This document shows, piece after piece, positions 13,490-24,163 of a DNA stretch of 64,000 nucleotides (position 1 is the first letter of the stretch; each line of letters opens with the position of its first letter). Source of the stretch: Isoetes taiwanensis (Eukaryota > Streptophyta > Lycopodiopsida > Isoetales > Isoetaceae); assembly GCA_021234155.1 (NCBI GenBank), contig JAJEKV010000010.1, forward strand, positions 5,680,871 through 5,744,870. Reading direction: 5' to 3'. The notes below the pieces were generated by a model. It saw only the letters and a program-made list of their open reading frames with translations, was not told the origin of the DNA and made no database searches. The translations under genes and the position numbers were made by a program.

Positions 13490-14255
13490 TTCTATGCGAT
13501 ATAGCTAAGCCCCACTTTCAATTCCCCTCCCTGGGCGCCTGCCTGAGCGCCTGGGCGCCTGTTTGGTCGTCTGGGTGCAGTGAAGGGTGGCGCCTGGGAG
13601 GTGCAGTGATGGGTGATGCCTGGGAGCTTGCGATGCACCTCCCTGACCGACTTCCCTGAGCGTTTTCTCTGAGCGCCGCCTTCCCTGAGCGCCTGGGCGA
13701 TTGGTGCTTGGGCCTATTGGATGCGCCTGTTTTCAACTTCAGCGGTGCCCTCAGGGCCACCGTCTTTCTGCAGGTAGCTGCTCTGTGGGTTTAGGGAATT
13801 GACATGTTCTTGGTGGCAGCTCTTACGGTCTAGTGGTTTGATCGAGCTGCTTCAGTGGGTCGGCACCTGGATCTTGGCATCAGCATCTATTTGCCCTGGT
13901 TTTAGCGTGAAGATGGAGATTTAGCGCGTGCGTAAGTTCGCACCAGTCCTCAGCATACAGCTGTGAAGAGGTTACGGTTTGGAGGCGTTTGATGAAGTTC
14001 TGTTTGTTGGAGGTATGCTTGTTGCTTCTTGCAATAGCATTGGTTTTTGGATATGTAGTCATCCTGGCAACAGTTTTTTCCCAGGTGGTTTTTAATCTGG
14101 GCCGTGGTGATTATGTTTTATTTTGTTTGTAAGGGCTTCGGTCCATGCTCTGGTTAGGGACTTCGGTCCCGTCTTGTACTTGTGGTCCCATAGCCCGATT
14201 GGGCTCTGTGGACGTTAAAAGTCTCTTCCTTCCTTCCTTCCTTCCTTCCTTCCTT
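13490..14255 (+). mobile_element. Possible truncated non-LTR retroposon with TTCC tail
   Basis: A GC-richer island in AT-rich DNA. The left part (13520-13700) is built from variants of CTGAGCGCCTGGGCG. The right part has a T/G-rich, GGCTTCGGTCC-containing stretch (14110-14200) like 3' ends of plant L1-type elements, and ends in (TTCC)n. No frame with RT motifs and no target duplication were found, so the call rests on tail style and base composition only. Confidence 0.25.
14226..14255. repeat. TTCC microsatellite
   Basis: About seven and a half uninterrupted TTCC units; it may be the tail of the possible retroposon to its left. Confidence 0.95.
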
Positions 14256-15190
14256 TGCCATGGAGTAATTGCAACACTATTGATTCAGCTTTTGTGCACT
14301 TTTGTTCCAAAAATCCAAAGCTCTCTGATGTGAGCACTTAATCGCTATTAGTTTGTGCCACCACCTGCATGAGCAACGCAAAATCAGTGGAAAATAAAGC
14401 AAAGAACCTAGATGTTCAAAGTTCAAAGAGCTACAATCTACAACTCCAAGACAAAGAGAAGGCAAAAACTGCAAAGATGGTGGCAAATATTTAGCGATAA
14501 CTATGATGGATGTAATATACAAAGGTAACTTAAATTAATACAAATTTGAAGCCCCATCGCTGACAGTGCCCTATCTACAGCCTCCATTCCATTCCGCAGG
14601 CTAAAATGGCACCCAAAAATTGGACCTAAGACTAAGATTTGATTTACGACGAAGTCGACTTTTACTCCACGCATGGCAGATCCCTGAGAAAAAAATCTGA
14701 GAAGAAAGTTCGGACCTAAGAATAAGCTAGTATTTCTGGTAGGGTCAGATTTTGGTGCTAGATAGCAAATAAACAATGAGAATCTATCTGAGTTTGGATA
14801 GGCAATTTTTAATCCTCAGATCAGTCGAAATGTAGATCGCACAGGAAAAGTTCCCATATACAAAATCAAGTGAAACTGGAAAATCGCCTTCTGTAAGACT
14901 GGAAAATGTTCTACATAATCCAAACATTGAAAGAGAGAAAAGAAAGAAATGGGCTATTTTGCGTAGTCTTTTGACCATATTGTCTTCATCTCCCATAACC
15001 AATGATGGGGAATGCACAGTTCTAGATAAATCATGAGTATGCACACTTTCGGGCAAGGATTGAGCCATCTGGGAGCTTATTTAAAGGTTATAAACTTGCC
15101 ATGGATGTAGCGGAGTTTGAAACCCATAAGCACAATTTCATTATAATGGGAAAATGTTTAGTAAACTGGAATTTTTTCATTATAGGGGTT
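14256..15190. other. No recognisable gene
   Basis: Several frames of 80-95 codons occur on the minus strand (14277-15068), overlapping in different frames, with no family motif. I see no repeat or RNA gene. Confidence 0.5.
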
Positions 15191-15193
15191 GTA

Positions 15194-15287
15194 TAGACCT
15201 TATGCAGGGGTTGTATACACGTGTACAGTACCCTGTATCATAGACCTTATGCAGGGGTTGTATACACGTGTACAGTACCCTGTATCA
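15194..15287. repeat. 47-bp tandem duplication with a CACGTG core
   Basis: Two adjacent, essentially identical units (15194-15240 and 15241-15287). Each carries TACACGTGTA, a perfect 10-bp palindrome with a G-box (CACGTG) at its centre. This could be a duplicated regulatory site, but no gene start lies close by. Confidence 0.85.
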
Positions 15288-15401
15288 TACATACATGAAT
15301 ATTTAGAGAACATAATAACACGGTATCATATACCAACTTCCAAACACAATAGAGACCGAAGTATGAACTATGTATGTCCCTAGTAACCTTCCCCCAGGTT
15401 C

Positions 15402-15998
15402 CTAACCCCTTCCCCTTCCCCTTTCCCTTCGCCTGCGAGGTCTAACCCATGCATCTGGGTTAGGAGTCAAGAGCTCACGCTCATCCCAGCCTGATTCTTC
15501 CCACCATATGGGGTACCTAGTCATTAGAAAAAGTAATTCCAGAGGATGATACTCACGGAAGAAGAGCGGACCCAACTCCACAAAACCGTTGTAAACGTTG
15601 TAGTACACCCTAATAAGGCCATACATATGTCCCTTAGAAATTTCATGAATGAACTCTGATATGTATGCATCCAGAGAGTGTGCTAAATATCCAACACGAA
15701 GAAGAGGCCTCAATTGCTGTAGCATCTCGCCCGTGATAAGGAGGGGTTCAAGCATTCCCCTCATTGCAAGTCTCCTATAACATTCAGATGGATTAATTTC
15801 CATCAGTGGCTCATGACCACAATCAAATCGCTCCAGAATGAAGTTGATCAACTCCATTGTAAGCTCCTTGGTGGGACTGTGGCGCAACCTCCACTCCAAG
15901 AAATGGTCCCATAGCTCATCCATTCCAGGCCGCACAGAATGCCTGGGGCATGCTTGCAGGCCTTCTGGAGTAGCCCAGGGAGGATTGGGTCCAATCAT
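15402..15998 (-). CDS. Hypothetical protein, 198 aa, RG-rich tail
   Basis: A long uninterrupted frame on the minus strand. I chose the ATG at 15998 (MIGPNPPWATPEG); the frame continues upstream without ATG into minisatellite DNA. The body looks globular and mostly helical, with aromatic-rich segments (YGLIRVYYNVYNGF, MTRYPIWWEES). It ends in a short Arg/Gly-rich basic tail, which suggests nucleic-acid binding. I do not recognise the family. It lies head-to-head with the small TATA-driven ORF at 16658. It could be an orphan host gene, a transposon gene or a viral relic. The lack of frameshifts contrasts with most coding DNA in this window. Confidence 0.5.
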   Translation of the reverse strand: MIGPNPPWATPEGLQACPRHSVRPGMDELWDHFLEWRLRHSPTKELTMELINFILERFDCGHEPLMEINPSECYRRLAMRGMLEPLLITGEMLQQLRPLLRVGYLAHSLDAYISEFIHEISKGHMYGLIRVYYNVYNGFVELGPLFFREYHPLELLFLMTRYPIWWEESGWDERELLTPNPDAWVRPRRRRERGRGRG

Positions 15999-16069
15999 TT
16001 GCAAAAGCAAGCAAGGATCACCGACGGAGCAAGGAACACGGAGCAGAGCAAGTAGCAAGTTCAAGAGCA

Positions 16070-16440
16070 AGCAACAAGATCAAGTAGCAGGGAGCACGGG
16101 AATGAAGTGGCAAGGAACAAGGATCAAGATCAAGTAGCAAAATGCAATGAACAAGGAAGATCAAGTAGCAAGAAGATCAAGGAACAAGGAAGATCAAGGA
16201 GCAAGAAGCAAGGATCAAGATCAAGTAGCAAGGAACAAGATCAAGTAGCAAGATCAAGAGCAAGGAACAAGATCAAGTAGCAAGGAGCACGGGAATGAAG
16301 TAGCAAGGAACAAGGATCAAGATCAAGTAGCAAGAAGCAATGAACAAGGAAGATCAAGTAGCAAGAAGATCAAGGAACAAGGAAGATCGAAGGTAGCAAG
16401 AAGATCAAGGAACAAGGAAGATGAAGGAGCAAGAAGCAAG
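16070..16440. repeat. Degenerate CAAG-rich minisatellite
   Basis: Many variants of CAAGGAACAAGGATCAAGATCAAGTAG follow one another with irregular period (about 27-30 bp and shorter sub-units). A block of roughly 120 bp is itself repeated (compare 16080-16200 with 16270-16390). The frames across it are long but low-complexity (LLLDLPCSLL-type), so I do not call them genes. Confidence 0.8.
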
Positions 16441-16490
16441 GATGAAAAGTGAGAAGTGAAAACAAGGTAAAAGAATTTATAGCTACGAAT

Positions 16491-16610
16491 CCAATAATGT
16501 TGAAGTATAATACCAATAATGTTGAAGTATAATACCAATAATGCTGACGTATAATACCAATAATGCTCACGTATAATACCAATAATGCTGAAGTATTATA
16601 CCAATAATTC
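16491..16610. repeat. 22-bp tandem repeat, five and a half copies
   Basis: Units starting CCAATAATG begin at 16491, 16513, 16535, 16557, 16579 and 16601, an exact 22-bp period. Each unit carries CCAAT and GTATAATA. The array ends 10 bp before a TATA box, a typical position for upstream promoter elements. Confidence 0.9.
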
Positions 16611-16619
16611 TACAACGAC

Positions 16620-16627
16620 TATAAAAG
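16620..16627 (+). promoter_or_regulatory. TATA box (TATAAAAG) downstream of the 22-bp repeats
   Basis: A consensus TATAAAAG lies just after the CCAAT-containing repeats. The expected start site, about 30 bp on, falls near 16650, only some 8 nt before the ATG at 16658. Either the leader is extremely short or a later ATG (16706) is used. Confidence 0.45.
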
Positions 16628-16657
16628 CAGCTCCATTCAGTAAGTCATTCATCTCCC

Positions 16658-16861
16658 ATGGCTTATAATATTTATGAAGATCAGTTTGAGACCATTCTTT
16701 GCTCCATGAGCTACAATGATATTAATCACTGCATACATAAAGGTGTTAAGCTGGATCCTTACTGACAATCCAAAGCAGAAGGTCGTGAGTGTGATTGCCC
16801 CGACCTTACTCGTGTTGTGATCCATCTTCTTTGGGTTCCCGAGCCATGCCTACAAAGCTGA
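16658..16861 (+). pseudogene. Small ORF of unknown function with one in-frame TGA
   Basis: ATG at 16658 opens 35 codons (MAYNIYEDQFETILCSMS and on), then TGA at 16763-16765. The same frame stays open for another 31 codons, Cys-containing (GRECDCPDL), to TGA at 16859. The clean continuation suggests one 67-aa frame broken by a point change, or TGA readthrough. There is no known family. Context (TATA box, CCAAT repeats) supports transcription. Low-complexity AT repeats follow (16920-17000). Confidence 0.35.
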
Positions 16862-17114
16862 ATCACGATCACAATAGCGAGGGATTGATGATGAGTGAAT
16901 CATCGACTCTATAAAGCCATCAATAATATGTGCATCTAAATTATATGTATGCCATCAATAATATGTGCATCAGATGTAATGATGTGTATTAAACACCTAT
17001 TATAAAAGATGTAAGGATGTTAGTATAAGCATAATGGAAGCTAATTGATGTATCGACAACGTATTAATTGTCCAAAATGCTTAAGTATTATAGCAAAAGA
17101 AATTACATACATGA

Positions 17115-19575
17115 TTATCGAGAACATGACTGAGATTGAGAGCTTTTAGCTAATGCTATGTCCCCCCACATGTCAACAATGTATTTTGGAATCACGAGCC
17201 TTCTTGGTCTTTTGCCATTTGCATCCCATGCATAATGTATGGCATCTAACTTCTCATACCTTGATGGATCTGATGGATTGGGTCGCCAACGTTTAGTTAA
17301 GCAACCTGTATAGTCACGACCAACAGGCATCCACCATGATACATAAATGTGACCATAATTAGTAGACTCTCGATCTAGGATGGCATCTTCTTCTGTAAAG
17401 CCCAACCTTTCATCGTCTCCAGGTCGGACTAAAACGAACATACCTTTCGTAACATGTGCATGAGGATCAAACTCATCCATAGGCAACACCGGGGCCCATC
17501 ATGGCTGGCCCACAATACATAGGCAAAGGTCTTACAAGCACGCGGCTTCATCGACCTCACGGAGTAAATGCGGCTTGTAGAGGTTCTTGCCTTGTGCATA
17601 ACCAAAAGTTATCATTTTGAGGTCGTCCAGGAGATACATCTTCCAAACACAAAAGAATCTCGTTCGGTAATCCATAGTTGCTTTGTAATCGTCGCGGCAA
17701 ACACACTATCTTCTTGATTTTTTGCGAAGGAATTCCATAATACTATGTACTTGGCGAGCTTTGTCGTTCGCCAAAGCCAGGGAGATCTTTCAATGTCTTC
17801 CTTGGAGGGATATTTTTAGGCACCCCGTTGGTAACGTTGGCTCACCATTTTCATCCTCCTTCCACATTCTTATTCCTTTTCTCGAATCCACTCTTTATGG
17901 GTTGGCCGCATCTTATATTGCATAATGGGCCATTTCCCATCCATTTTAAATCGGAATAGCAATGGGTCGGTATAGCACGTTAGACGTTGGCCTTTATCGG
18001 ATATATCCCTTGACAAAGCCTTTCCAACTGGAACTTCATCCACAAAATATGGAACAGAGACTTTGCACTTGCTAAACAAGTAAAGCAACTTCGAGGGCAA
18101 AGTTAGAGCATCCGATGAACTCATTAACGTCAAAAGTTCCCGAACAATGCATCAATATCGTCATGAGTATGCCCAACCATCATGAAGCCAACCTGAATAT
18201 CATCGAATACCTTAAGTCATGTCAAATAAGAGAGGTAGGAGAACACATATCTATTTTTATTTTGACCCGATGCATTATCCAACTGTAAGTAGAGATTTCG
18301 AGGAAGAGGATTGAAGCCTTCTAAGTTGGCAGTAGAAGATGAAGGCATCTTCTCTTGTGTCTGCGCTAGCTTAGCTTATGCCGCAGATGGTGGAGTATCT
18401 TTAGGGCTTGCATCAATTTGCAATCTGTAGTTCTGCTTCCACACAGATCACCGCACTTGTCTTCTTCCGGCAACTCAAGATAGTGTAGGATCCTAGGGAG
18501 TGATCCAACATGAAAGTTTGAGTCATCCTTCCAAAGATCAAGAGAGAAATGGCCATAAGCCCGTCCACCATGACCATGTGTCAATGCTCCTGTCAAGCTG
18601 CTCTTCAAGCGATCTCCTCTCCAAACAGATTTTGCGAGATGGTGACTTCTTGGTGTGAGTGTTTTGACCTGATCCATCTTATCATGTATTATGCAAAGGT
18701 GACTTTCTGGTGAACGATGTGATAATGCACGCCAATGCCAATATTGACTCCTACAGGAACGTTGTTCCAACATATGTGCCCGCCGTTGAATTGAAAGGTT
18801 GCGCCTCTCCCTTGTATCTTTTGTTCTTTCCAATTTCTGCTTGATGACTACACATATGTTACACTTGGAGAATGCTGTATTTTTTGCTATGCTAACGTCT
18901 GGAAACTCTTTCTTCCAAATATTGTAAAAAGAGGGCAAGGTCACGCTCTTTCCTGTCAATTCTTCCACCACGGCACTCACTTCCTTATGTATGCTCTTCT
19001 TATTAAGGATGGAAGGAAGTTTGCGAACATTCTCCCTTATATCATCCTTTCCTTTTTTGCTTCTATGTGGAATGCTCTCGCATTCTCACTAATGAAGGTA
19101 TCAAGCACACTTTACGTAGCTAGTGTCACGGATCTAGGCTTCTTAGAGCTCAGATTACCATGCCCGCCGTTTTCCATCTAACTCGAACCTCTTCCTCCAA
19201 CTATAAAACGTAGACGAAAGCAACTCCTAGAGCCACGCAGCGCCATGCGGAGGTGTGACACTCCACTCCAGAGACCACTACTTTTCGCCTCCGACCGCCT
19301 GTATAAGTTACACTCAACACATCAAAAACAAAGCGTAATCCACGGCCTTTGCTTGATTGAGAATAAAATTCTTTTCTTAAGGCACATACTTGCTCTCGGC
19401 TCGTTTTTTGACACATTCGTCCTTGCAAAAGCATGTTGATTTTAGAGCACTCTTGATTGACTTGGAAGCGCACATCCTCTCCCTCGCTTGCTATCCCCTT
19501 TGGTTCCCTCCCGACCCTCTTCACATATGTATATTTCCTTTTCCTCTTGAATTGCTTCTCAACATCAGCTTCCAA
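17115..19575 (-). pseudogene. DUF7869-type transposase-like protein, broken
   Basis: Fragments in order on the minus strand. An N-terminal part with paired Cys and a GVECHTSAWRCVALGV-like segment (19575-19201). A central part with FSKCNIC and IIHDKMDQ (18980-18366). Then LQLDNASGQNKN (D codon at 18277-18279) and VGFMMVGHTHDDIDALFG (about 18140-18190), which are hallmark motifs of the DUF7869 family. Then a middle tail (18133-17870) and a C-terminal SH3/BAH-like stretch with VSWWMPVGRD (17489-17115). Three acidic positions (D of HDKMDQ, D of QLDN, DD of HTHDD) fit an RNase H-like DDE/D fold; that part is my inference. Stops and frame changes separate the blocks. Family membership is strong; function as a transposase is unproven. 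Confidence 0.75.
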
Positions 19576-19836
19576 GCACTCAACTTCGAGTCATCATGTT
19601 CGAGAGCAGCATTTCGAGCTTGTAAATGTTGTGAAACTGTCCTACCATCATGAAGCAAAACATCATGGGTCTCCAGTGTTACTAAAGCTGTTAGCTATAG
19701 GCCCTCAAAGACAAGCATGACATGACACGATATTTTGGTTTCCGTTGGATCTATTATGTTACCCATGAAAGCCCGACCTTTGATACACCCAAGAACTCAT
19801 CGCCTATAGCATCCCCGAGGATCACTAAAGACTATA

Positions 19837-20268
19837 TTAAGCCTCCGAATATTTAGATCCAATGCAGGAGTGAAGAATGTAGCATGGCAGACCTAGTAGA
19901 TCTGTTCTGGAGTAGTAGACTGTCTCATCTTCAGGCTTAAACAACCTGAGACCAAGACGGGCAGCTAGATTCTCATGACCTCCAATCTCCTCTACTATCT
20001 CGTCTTCTTCATTTGTTGCTGTGTTGCTTGGTTCACCACGTTGAGTGGCGTTGAAACCGATGTCCGGGAGACTCTTGACGGATGGTGGACTACTAGATGA
20101 ATCCTCTTGTAAAGAGGGCAAATTGAGGGATCTCGAAGACGTATCTTCACTTGAGGGCCACTCATTTTGTTTTACATCCCTCTTAGGCCACTGAATGAAT
20201 GTGCCTACTGCTTCACCAATGTTATCTGCACCTCCGCAGGGGACTGGAAGCTCTGTCGATGGGATCAC
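19837..20268 (-). CDS. N-terminal or adjacent ORF of the DUF7869 gene, 143 aa
   Basis: Open from a GTG codon at 20268, with no in-frame ATG near; the frame just upstream is cut by TAG. It contains VPCGGADNIGEAVGTFIQWP, which recalls the short domain seen in plant En/Spm-associated proteins (DUF8039-like: conserved Gly followed by a Trp-Pro pair). A Ser/Thr/Glu-rich linker and an acidic stretch (TNEEDEIVEE) follow. It probably belongs to the same transcription unit as the DUF7869 pseudogene, but could be a separate transposon remnant. The palindrome-rich region starts 200 bp upstream of it. Confidence 0.4.
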   Translation of the reverse strand: MIPSTELPVPCGGADNIGEAVGTFIQWPKRDVKQNEWPSSEDTSSRSLNLPSLQEDSSSSPPSVKSLPDIGFNATQRGEPSNTATNEEDEIVEEIGGHENLAARLGLRLFKPEDETVYYSRTDLLGLPCYILHSCIGSKYSEA

Positions 20269-20511
20269 GGACTCCGTGACCTCATGCTACATTTGAAGGA
20301 TCTATTTCCTTCCCATGAAGAGTGGTTCTATTCAAAATATGTCCCCGGGCAACAATTGTCCTTCCGACGAATAGGTTGTACAGGGGAAAATTGAACCTGT
20401 TTCAATCAAGCAAGGCGAAACTTTTTAGAACATATGAATTAGACGAAAAATAAGCAATAAACAAGTAAAAGTGGCGCCATTTAGTACAGAAGACAAACTT
20501 TTTGGTCTAAC

Positions 20512-20714
20512 TTTGGAGCTAAATGGCGCCATGGCGCCATTTGGTCGAAACAGAGAACACTTGGATCAAATGGCGCCATGGCGCCATTTGATCCAAATTC
20601 ACACCCATGGCACCGTGATAGGTGTGAATTTAGAACAAATAGCGCCATGGCGCCATTTGATCGAAGTGTGCACCGTTTCGTCCAAATGGCGCCATGGCGC
20701 CATTTAGCTCCAAA
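20512..20714. repeat. 203-bp imperfect inverted repeat made of GGCGCC palindromes
   Basis: The left arm 20512-20606 and right arm 20620-20714 are reverse complements at roughly four of five positions, with a 13-nt loop. Each arm contains two 22-bp palindromes (core TGGCGCCATGGCGCCA flanked by AA and TT): 20521-20542, 20568-20589, 20637-20658 (one change) and 20684-20705. A fifth lies outside at 20749-20769 and a half-site at 20471-20482. It sits between two divergent genes. RNA from it would fold into a long hairpin. Confidence 0.85.
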
Positions 20715-20769
20715 TTCACACAATTTCAACCTTGCACCATTTTCAACCAAATGGCGCTATGGCGCCATT

Positions 20770-22025
20770 GACCAATACACCATTTTAAGGGTATTTGGAA
20801 TAGAAATACGGGCCATTTGATCCAAGTGGGTGACATGAAGCGATTTGGCTTAGCTCCATCACAAAATCAACACGAGGTGCCTATGTTATGCATTCTTGCT
20901 CCCATTGCTGTATATATGTCAATAAGAGCAGGCATGCATAACATGGGCACCCCATGCCAACTCTGCAAGTGAAGCCAAGTTTCTGTGTCCTAGCAGTATG
21001 AAATTCAGCATTTGAACACGCTATACACCTACCAGAACATAATTCCTACCAGAAATAGTGGACTTACTTGATATTAGATAGATCCATGGTGGTATGTACT
21101 CGAGCAGTAGATGGAACAGGAAAAAAGCTAATCGTGAGGCCAGATGAATTCAAGCAGAGAACCGAAGCCAAGAAGAAAGCGCCAAGAATCACCAGGGATT
21201 TCTGTGAGCGCCAAGAAGAAAGCGCTGACAAAGACGCATCGCCTTTGCAAAGTTTTCGCCTCTGGCGCTGAAAAGCAGCATATTTCTGCCAAGTAGCGGT
21301 GAAAACGAACAGCGGATTCGAAAAGCGCTGAACCGCGGCATCTAAAAACGTCTGCGTCGTGGCATGGTCGCCTTAAGAGGGAGAACGGCGACAAAGAGGG
21401 AGCTTTAAATGCAAAGTACAATTTTAAAAGCGGACCATTCGACTTTGGACAAGTGGCAACCAAATTTCAATTTACGGGCGGGAATTTTAAATTTTGTGGT
21501 GGCAAATTTTCAAATTACGGGCGGGATTTTTGAATTCTATGTTCAAATTTGGGCGGACGGGCATTAGGGCGGGAAATATTCGAATTTCAAAATTCAATTT
21601 TGGCGGGCATGGGCGACTGGACCGCCACGGGCATGGGCGGGCATGCCCGCCTGGACCGCCACTGGCGTCGGCGGGCATGGGCGGCTTGGCGGGCATGGGC
21701 GCCTGGACAGCCACGGGCCCTAGCTGCCCGCCTGTGGTACAGCAGACAGCCAGCGGCCAAAGTTAGTTATGCCCCATTGTTTTTCTGGAGGACCTCATTT
21801 TGCTTTTCGTTTTGGATTCGGCTCTCGGCCCCTCGACCCTAGCGCCCGGCGCCCGGTAGCCTACTCGCCCGGCGCCCTGGCGCCTGGCGCCCTAGCGCCC
21901 AGCGCCTCCAGGAGCCTTGTTTCGCCCTCTGTTTTTAGTATTTTCCGGCGCCATTTCCCCACAGTTCATCGCCTCACTCCATCAAGCTACACACCAGTTT
22001 CCGTGCCAAATTCAAGGCGCTCGAA
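20770..22025. other. GC-rich upstream region of the ParB/methyltransferase-like gene
   Basis: There is no gene I can support. The phrase CAAATTACGGGCGGGA recurs around 21460-21530. 21600-21735 is a minisatellite of GGCGGGCATGGGCG variants. 21838-21910 is a run of GGCGCC/GCGCCC units. The last 100 bp before the ATG at 22026 look like a 5' leader. The GGCGCC theme is the same as in the palindromes on both sides. Confidence 0.55.
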
Positions 22026-22126
22026 ATGGAAATAAACAATTCTGGAGCTACTCGGAATGTGGACACAGCGGCTAGTACACCGCAAGGCACAGGTATGTCA
22101 TCTACTTGCAGTGCTTCCTTTGGCCG

Positions 22127-22691
22127 AAATGGCGCCGCCGTGCCATTTCGAATCTTGTTGATGAATTTGGGTCCTACAGTTGATAAATGGCGTCACGGCG
22201 CCATTTGATGTCCATTAGCTTACATTAGGCTCTTGTTGTTGGCAAATGGCGCCATGGCGCCATTTGATGTCCATTAGCTTACATTAGGCTCTTGTTGTTG
22301 GCAAATGGCGCCATCGTGCCATTTGATGTCTAGTCTTAAACTAGTGGCTTGTTATTGTGAAATGGCGCCGTCGCGCCATTTGATGTCCATTAGCTTACAT
22401 TAGGCTCTTGTTGTTGGCAAATGGCGCCATCGCGCCATTTGATGTCTAATCGAACTAGTGGCTTGTTGTTGAGAAATGGCGTCGTCGCGCCATTTGATGT
22501 CCATTAGCTTACATTAGGGACCTGTGGTTGACAAATGGCATCATGGCGCCGTTTAATGTTCATTAGCTTACATTAGGCTATTGTTGTTGGCAAATGGTCT
22601 TGTTGTTGGCAAATGGCGCCATCGCGCCATTTGATGCCTATTGTCTTACATTAGGGTCTTGTTGTTTGCAAATGGCGCCATCGCGCCATTT
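22127..22691. repeat. 59-bp tandem array, each unit with a GGCGCC palindrome (intron 1)
   Basis: Palindromes start at 22127, 22185, 22244, 22303, 22360, 22419, 22474, 22533, 22611 and 22670, mostly 59 bp apart. They are separated by variants of TTTGATGTCCATTAGCTTAC and CTCTTGTTGTTGGCAAATGG. Several have an ATCGCGCC right half instead of ATGGCGCC. A further perfect copy is at 22816-22837. The array lies just after the exon 1 donor, so it is intronic. Confidence 0.9.
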
Positions 22692-23332
22692 GATGTCTAT
22701 TATCTTACATTTGGGTAGATTGTTCTTGGTATATTGTTTGATTGCTTCCGATTGGATCTCCTTCGAGTCAAAGGCATGCGAACTGCTTCCATGTGCTTAG
22801 GCAATGCTCAGATGCAAATGGCGCCATGGCGCCATTTGCTTGGTCGTCTGGTCTGTCTACTAGTTTCAGTCAGAGTCATTGATGCCTTTGTTACTGATGC
22901 TTTTTTTGCTGTACCGTGGGTTACGCTCGTAAAACACAATTTCAATCCGACCGGACTATCATGCCGCATGATAGGAACCGGTGCATGGAAATAATGCGGG
23001 TGAGCCCCTCCACCTCTACAAAGCTCGAAAGGAGATCTGAGAAGAGAGCTCACGCACGTTGATAAAAGAGACAGCCCCGGGCCGGAATTTACGGTAGGGT
23101 ATCTTGGTTAACATGAGGTTGACTAGCAAGAGCGGGCGCGAAGATTGGATCAGGGTGGTCTGTGAAGACACTGTGCAGCAGAGAATAATAGTCTACTTTG
23201 TGGACTGGAAGTTCTATGATCCCACAATAATGTCTGCTAGTATCGCAAATGTAGCTGGTTCGGCGAGAAAGCAAGACTGGGCTCTGCCATCATACAACAG
23301 TTTTGAAGAAGCTGATATCAGTGGTCCACAAG

Positions 23333-23925
23333 TGTTTGGGGTCTGGGTTCGGGAACTCCTGGAAGACAGCCCTCTGTGAGGACCCGTGGATCTAACAGGA
23401 GAGTCCGGGGGACTATGTCACGCGGGATTTGCAAGAAGAGAAGAAAAAGAAGAAAAACAGAACAAATGAGAGAAAGATGATAAGCTTCCTTGATATCAAT
23501 GATGAAAATACATGAGCTCTCGCAATAGAGAGAAAACTGAAAGGAGACAAGACTCAAAACTCATCTAAAAACTTATGTGCTAACTCTACTCATATATATA
23601 GTACAATGGCCTTGGGGCCCAATATAGACACTCGGATCGATCTCGGTGCCGAGCTCACGGAAGGAGGCCTGATTTCTGAGGAATGTTGGCGGTGCCTCTT
23701 GAAGTGCCTAGAATCACGCCGACGCCGACGGTGGTGACGGGCCGTCACTTGTCCGAGCGGCGCCTCTTGTTGATGACCCACAGGGCTTTGACTGCGTGGT
23801 CTGGCTGCTTGGTCTTCTGCCGGAGCCTTGGATGTCCGGACCCGTGGTCGATCGAGGATCCTTGAGCTTGACCTCGTCTGTCAGATGCATGAATAGTCCC
23901 GTACCGTGAGGCATTGGGACTAACA
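23333..23925 (-). repeat. 3' LTR of gypsy element 1
   Basis: 593 bp, TGTTTGGGG to GACTAACA on the plus strand. About 150 bp (23459-23608) are identical to the other LTR (32630-32780). Beyond that, the two differ by clustered small indels in CG-rich stretches. Confidence 0.93.
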
Positions 23926-23945
23926 CTCCCCACCAAACGACACTC
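23926..23945 (-). other. Polypurine tract of gypsy element 1
   Basis: On the minus strand TTTGGTGGGGAG abuts the TG of the 3' LTR, the expected priming site for plus-strand DNA. Element 2 has the equivalent TTTGGTAGGGGGG. Confidence 0.8.
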
Positions 23946-24163
23946 GAGTGAAGAAAAGGAGGAAGCGCCGGAGGGCGGGAAGCCATCTGGTTCGAAAAGT
24001 GATCCTCACGGGAGTGAGGACGGGCACCATTATGGTACCGGGCTTATGAGATCCCGGGCGTGATTGAAGAGCTTGAGGAGGTTTTGGCCAAGGGCGGGAT
24101 CGGCATCAATAAGAAAGCGAGAGCGCACCATCTTCAAAGGGCGGTATGCCTCAAGAAATGTAA

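Noticed and set aside
13828-13850. GGTCTAGTGGTTT, resembling a tRNA A box
   Set aside because: There is no B box at the right distance and no cloverleaf can be drawn.
16070-16582. Leu-rich minus-strand frames that look like membrane proteins
   Set aside because: They are translations of the CAAG-rich and 22-bp tandem repeats, i.e. low-complexity artefacts.
20470-22840. Spaced palindromic repeats resembling a CRISPR array
   Set aside because: The spacers are themselves repeated and near-identical, there are no cas genes, and the setting is an intron-bearing eukaryotic locus.
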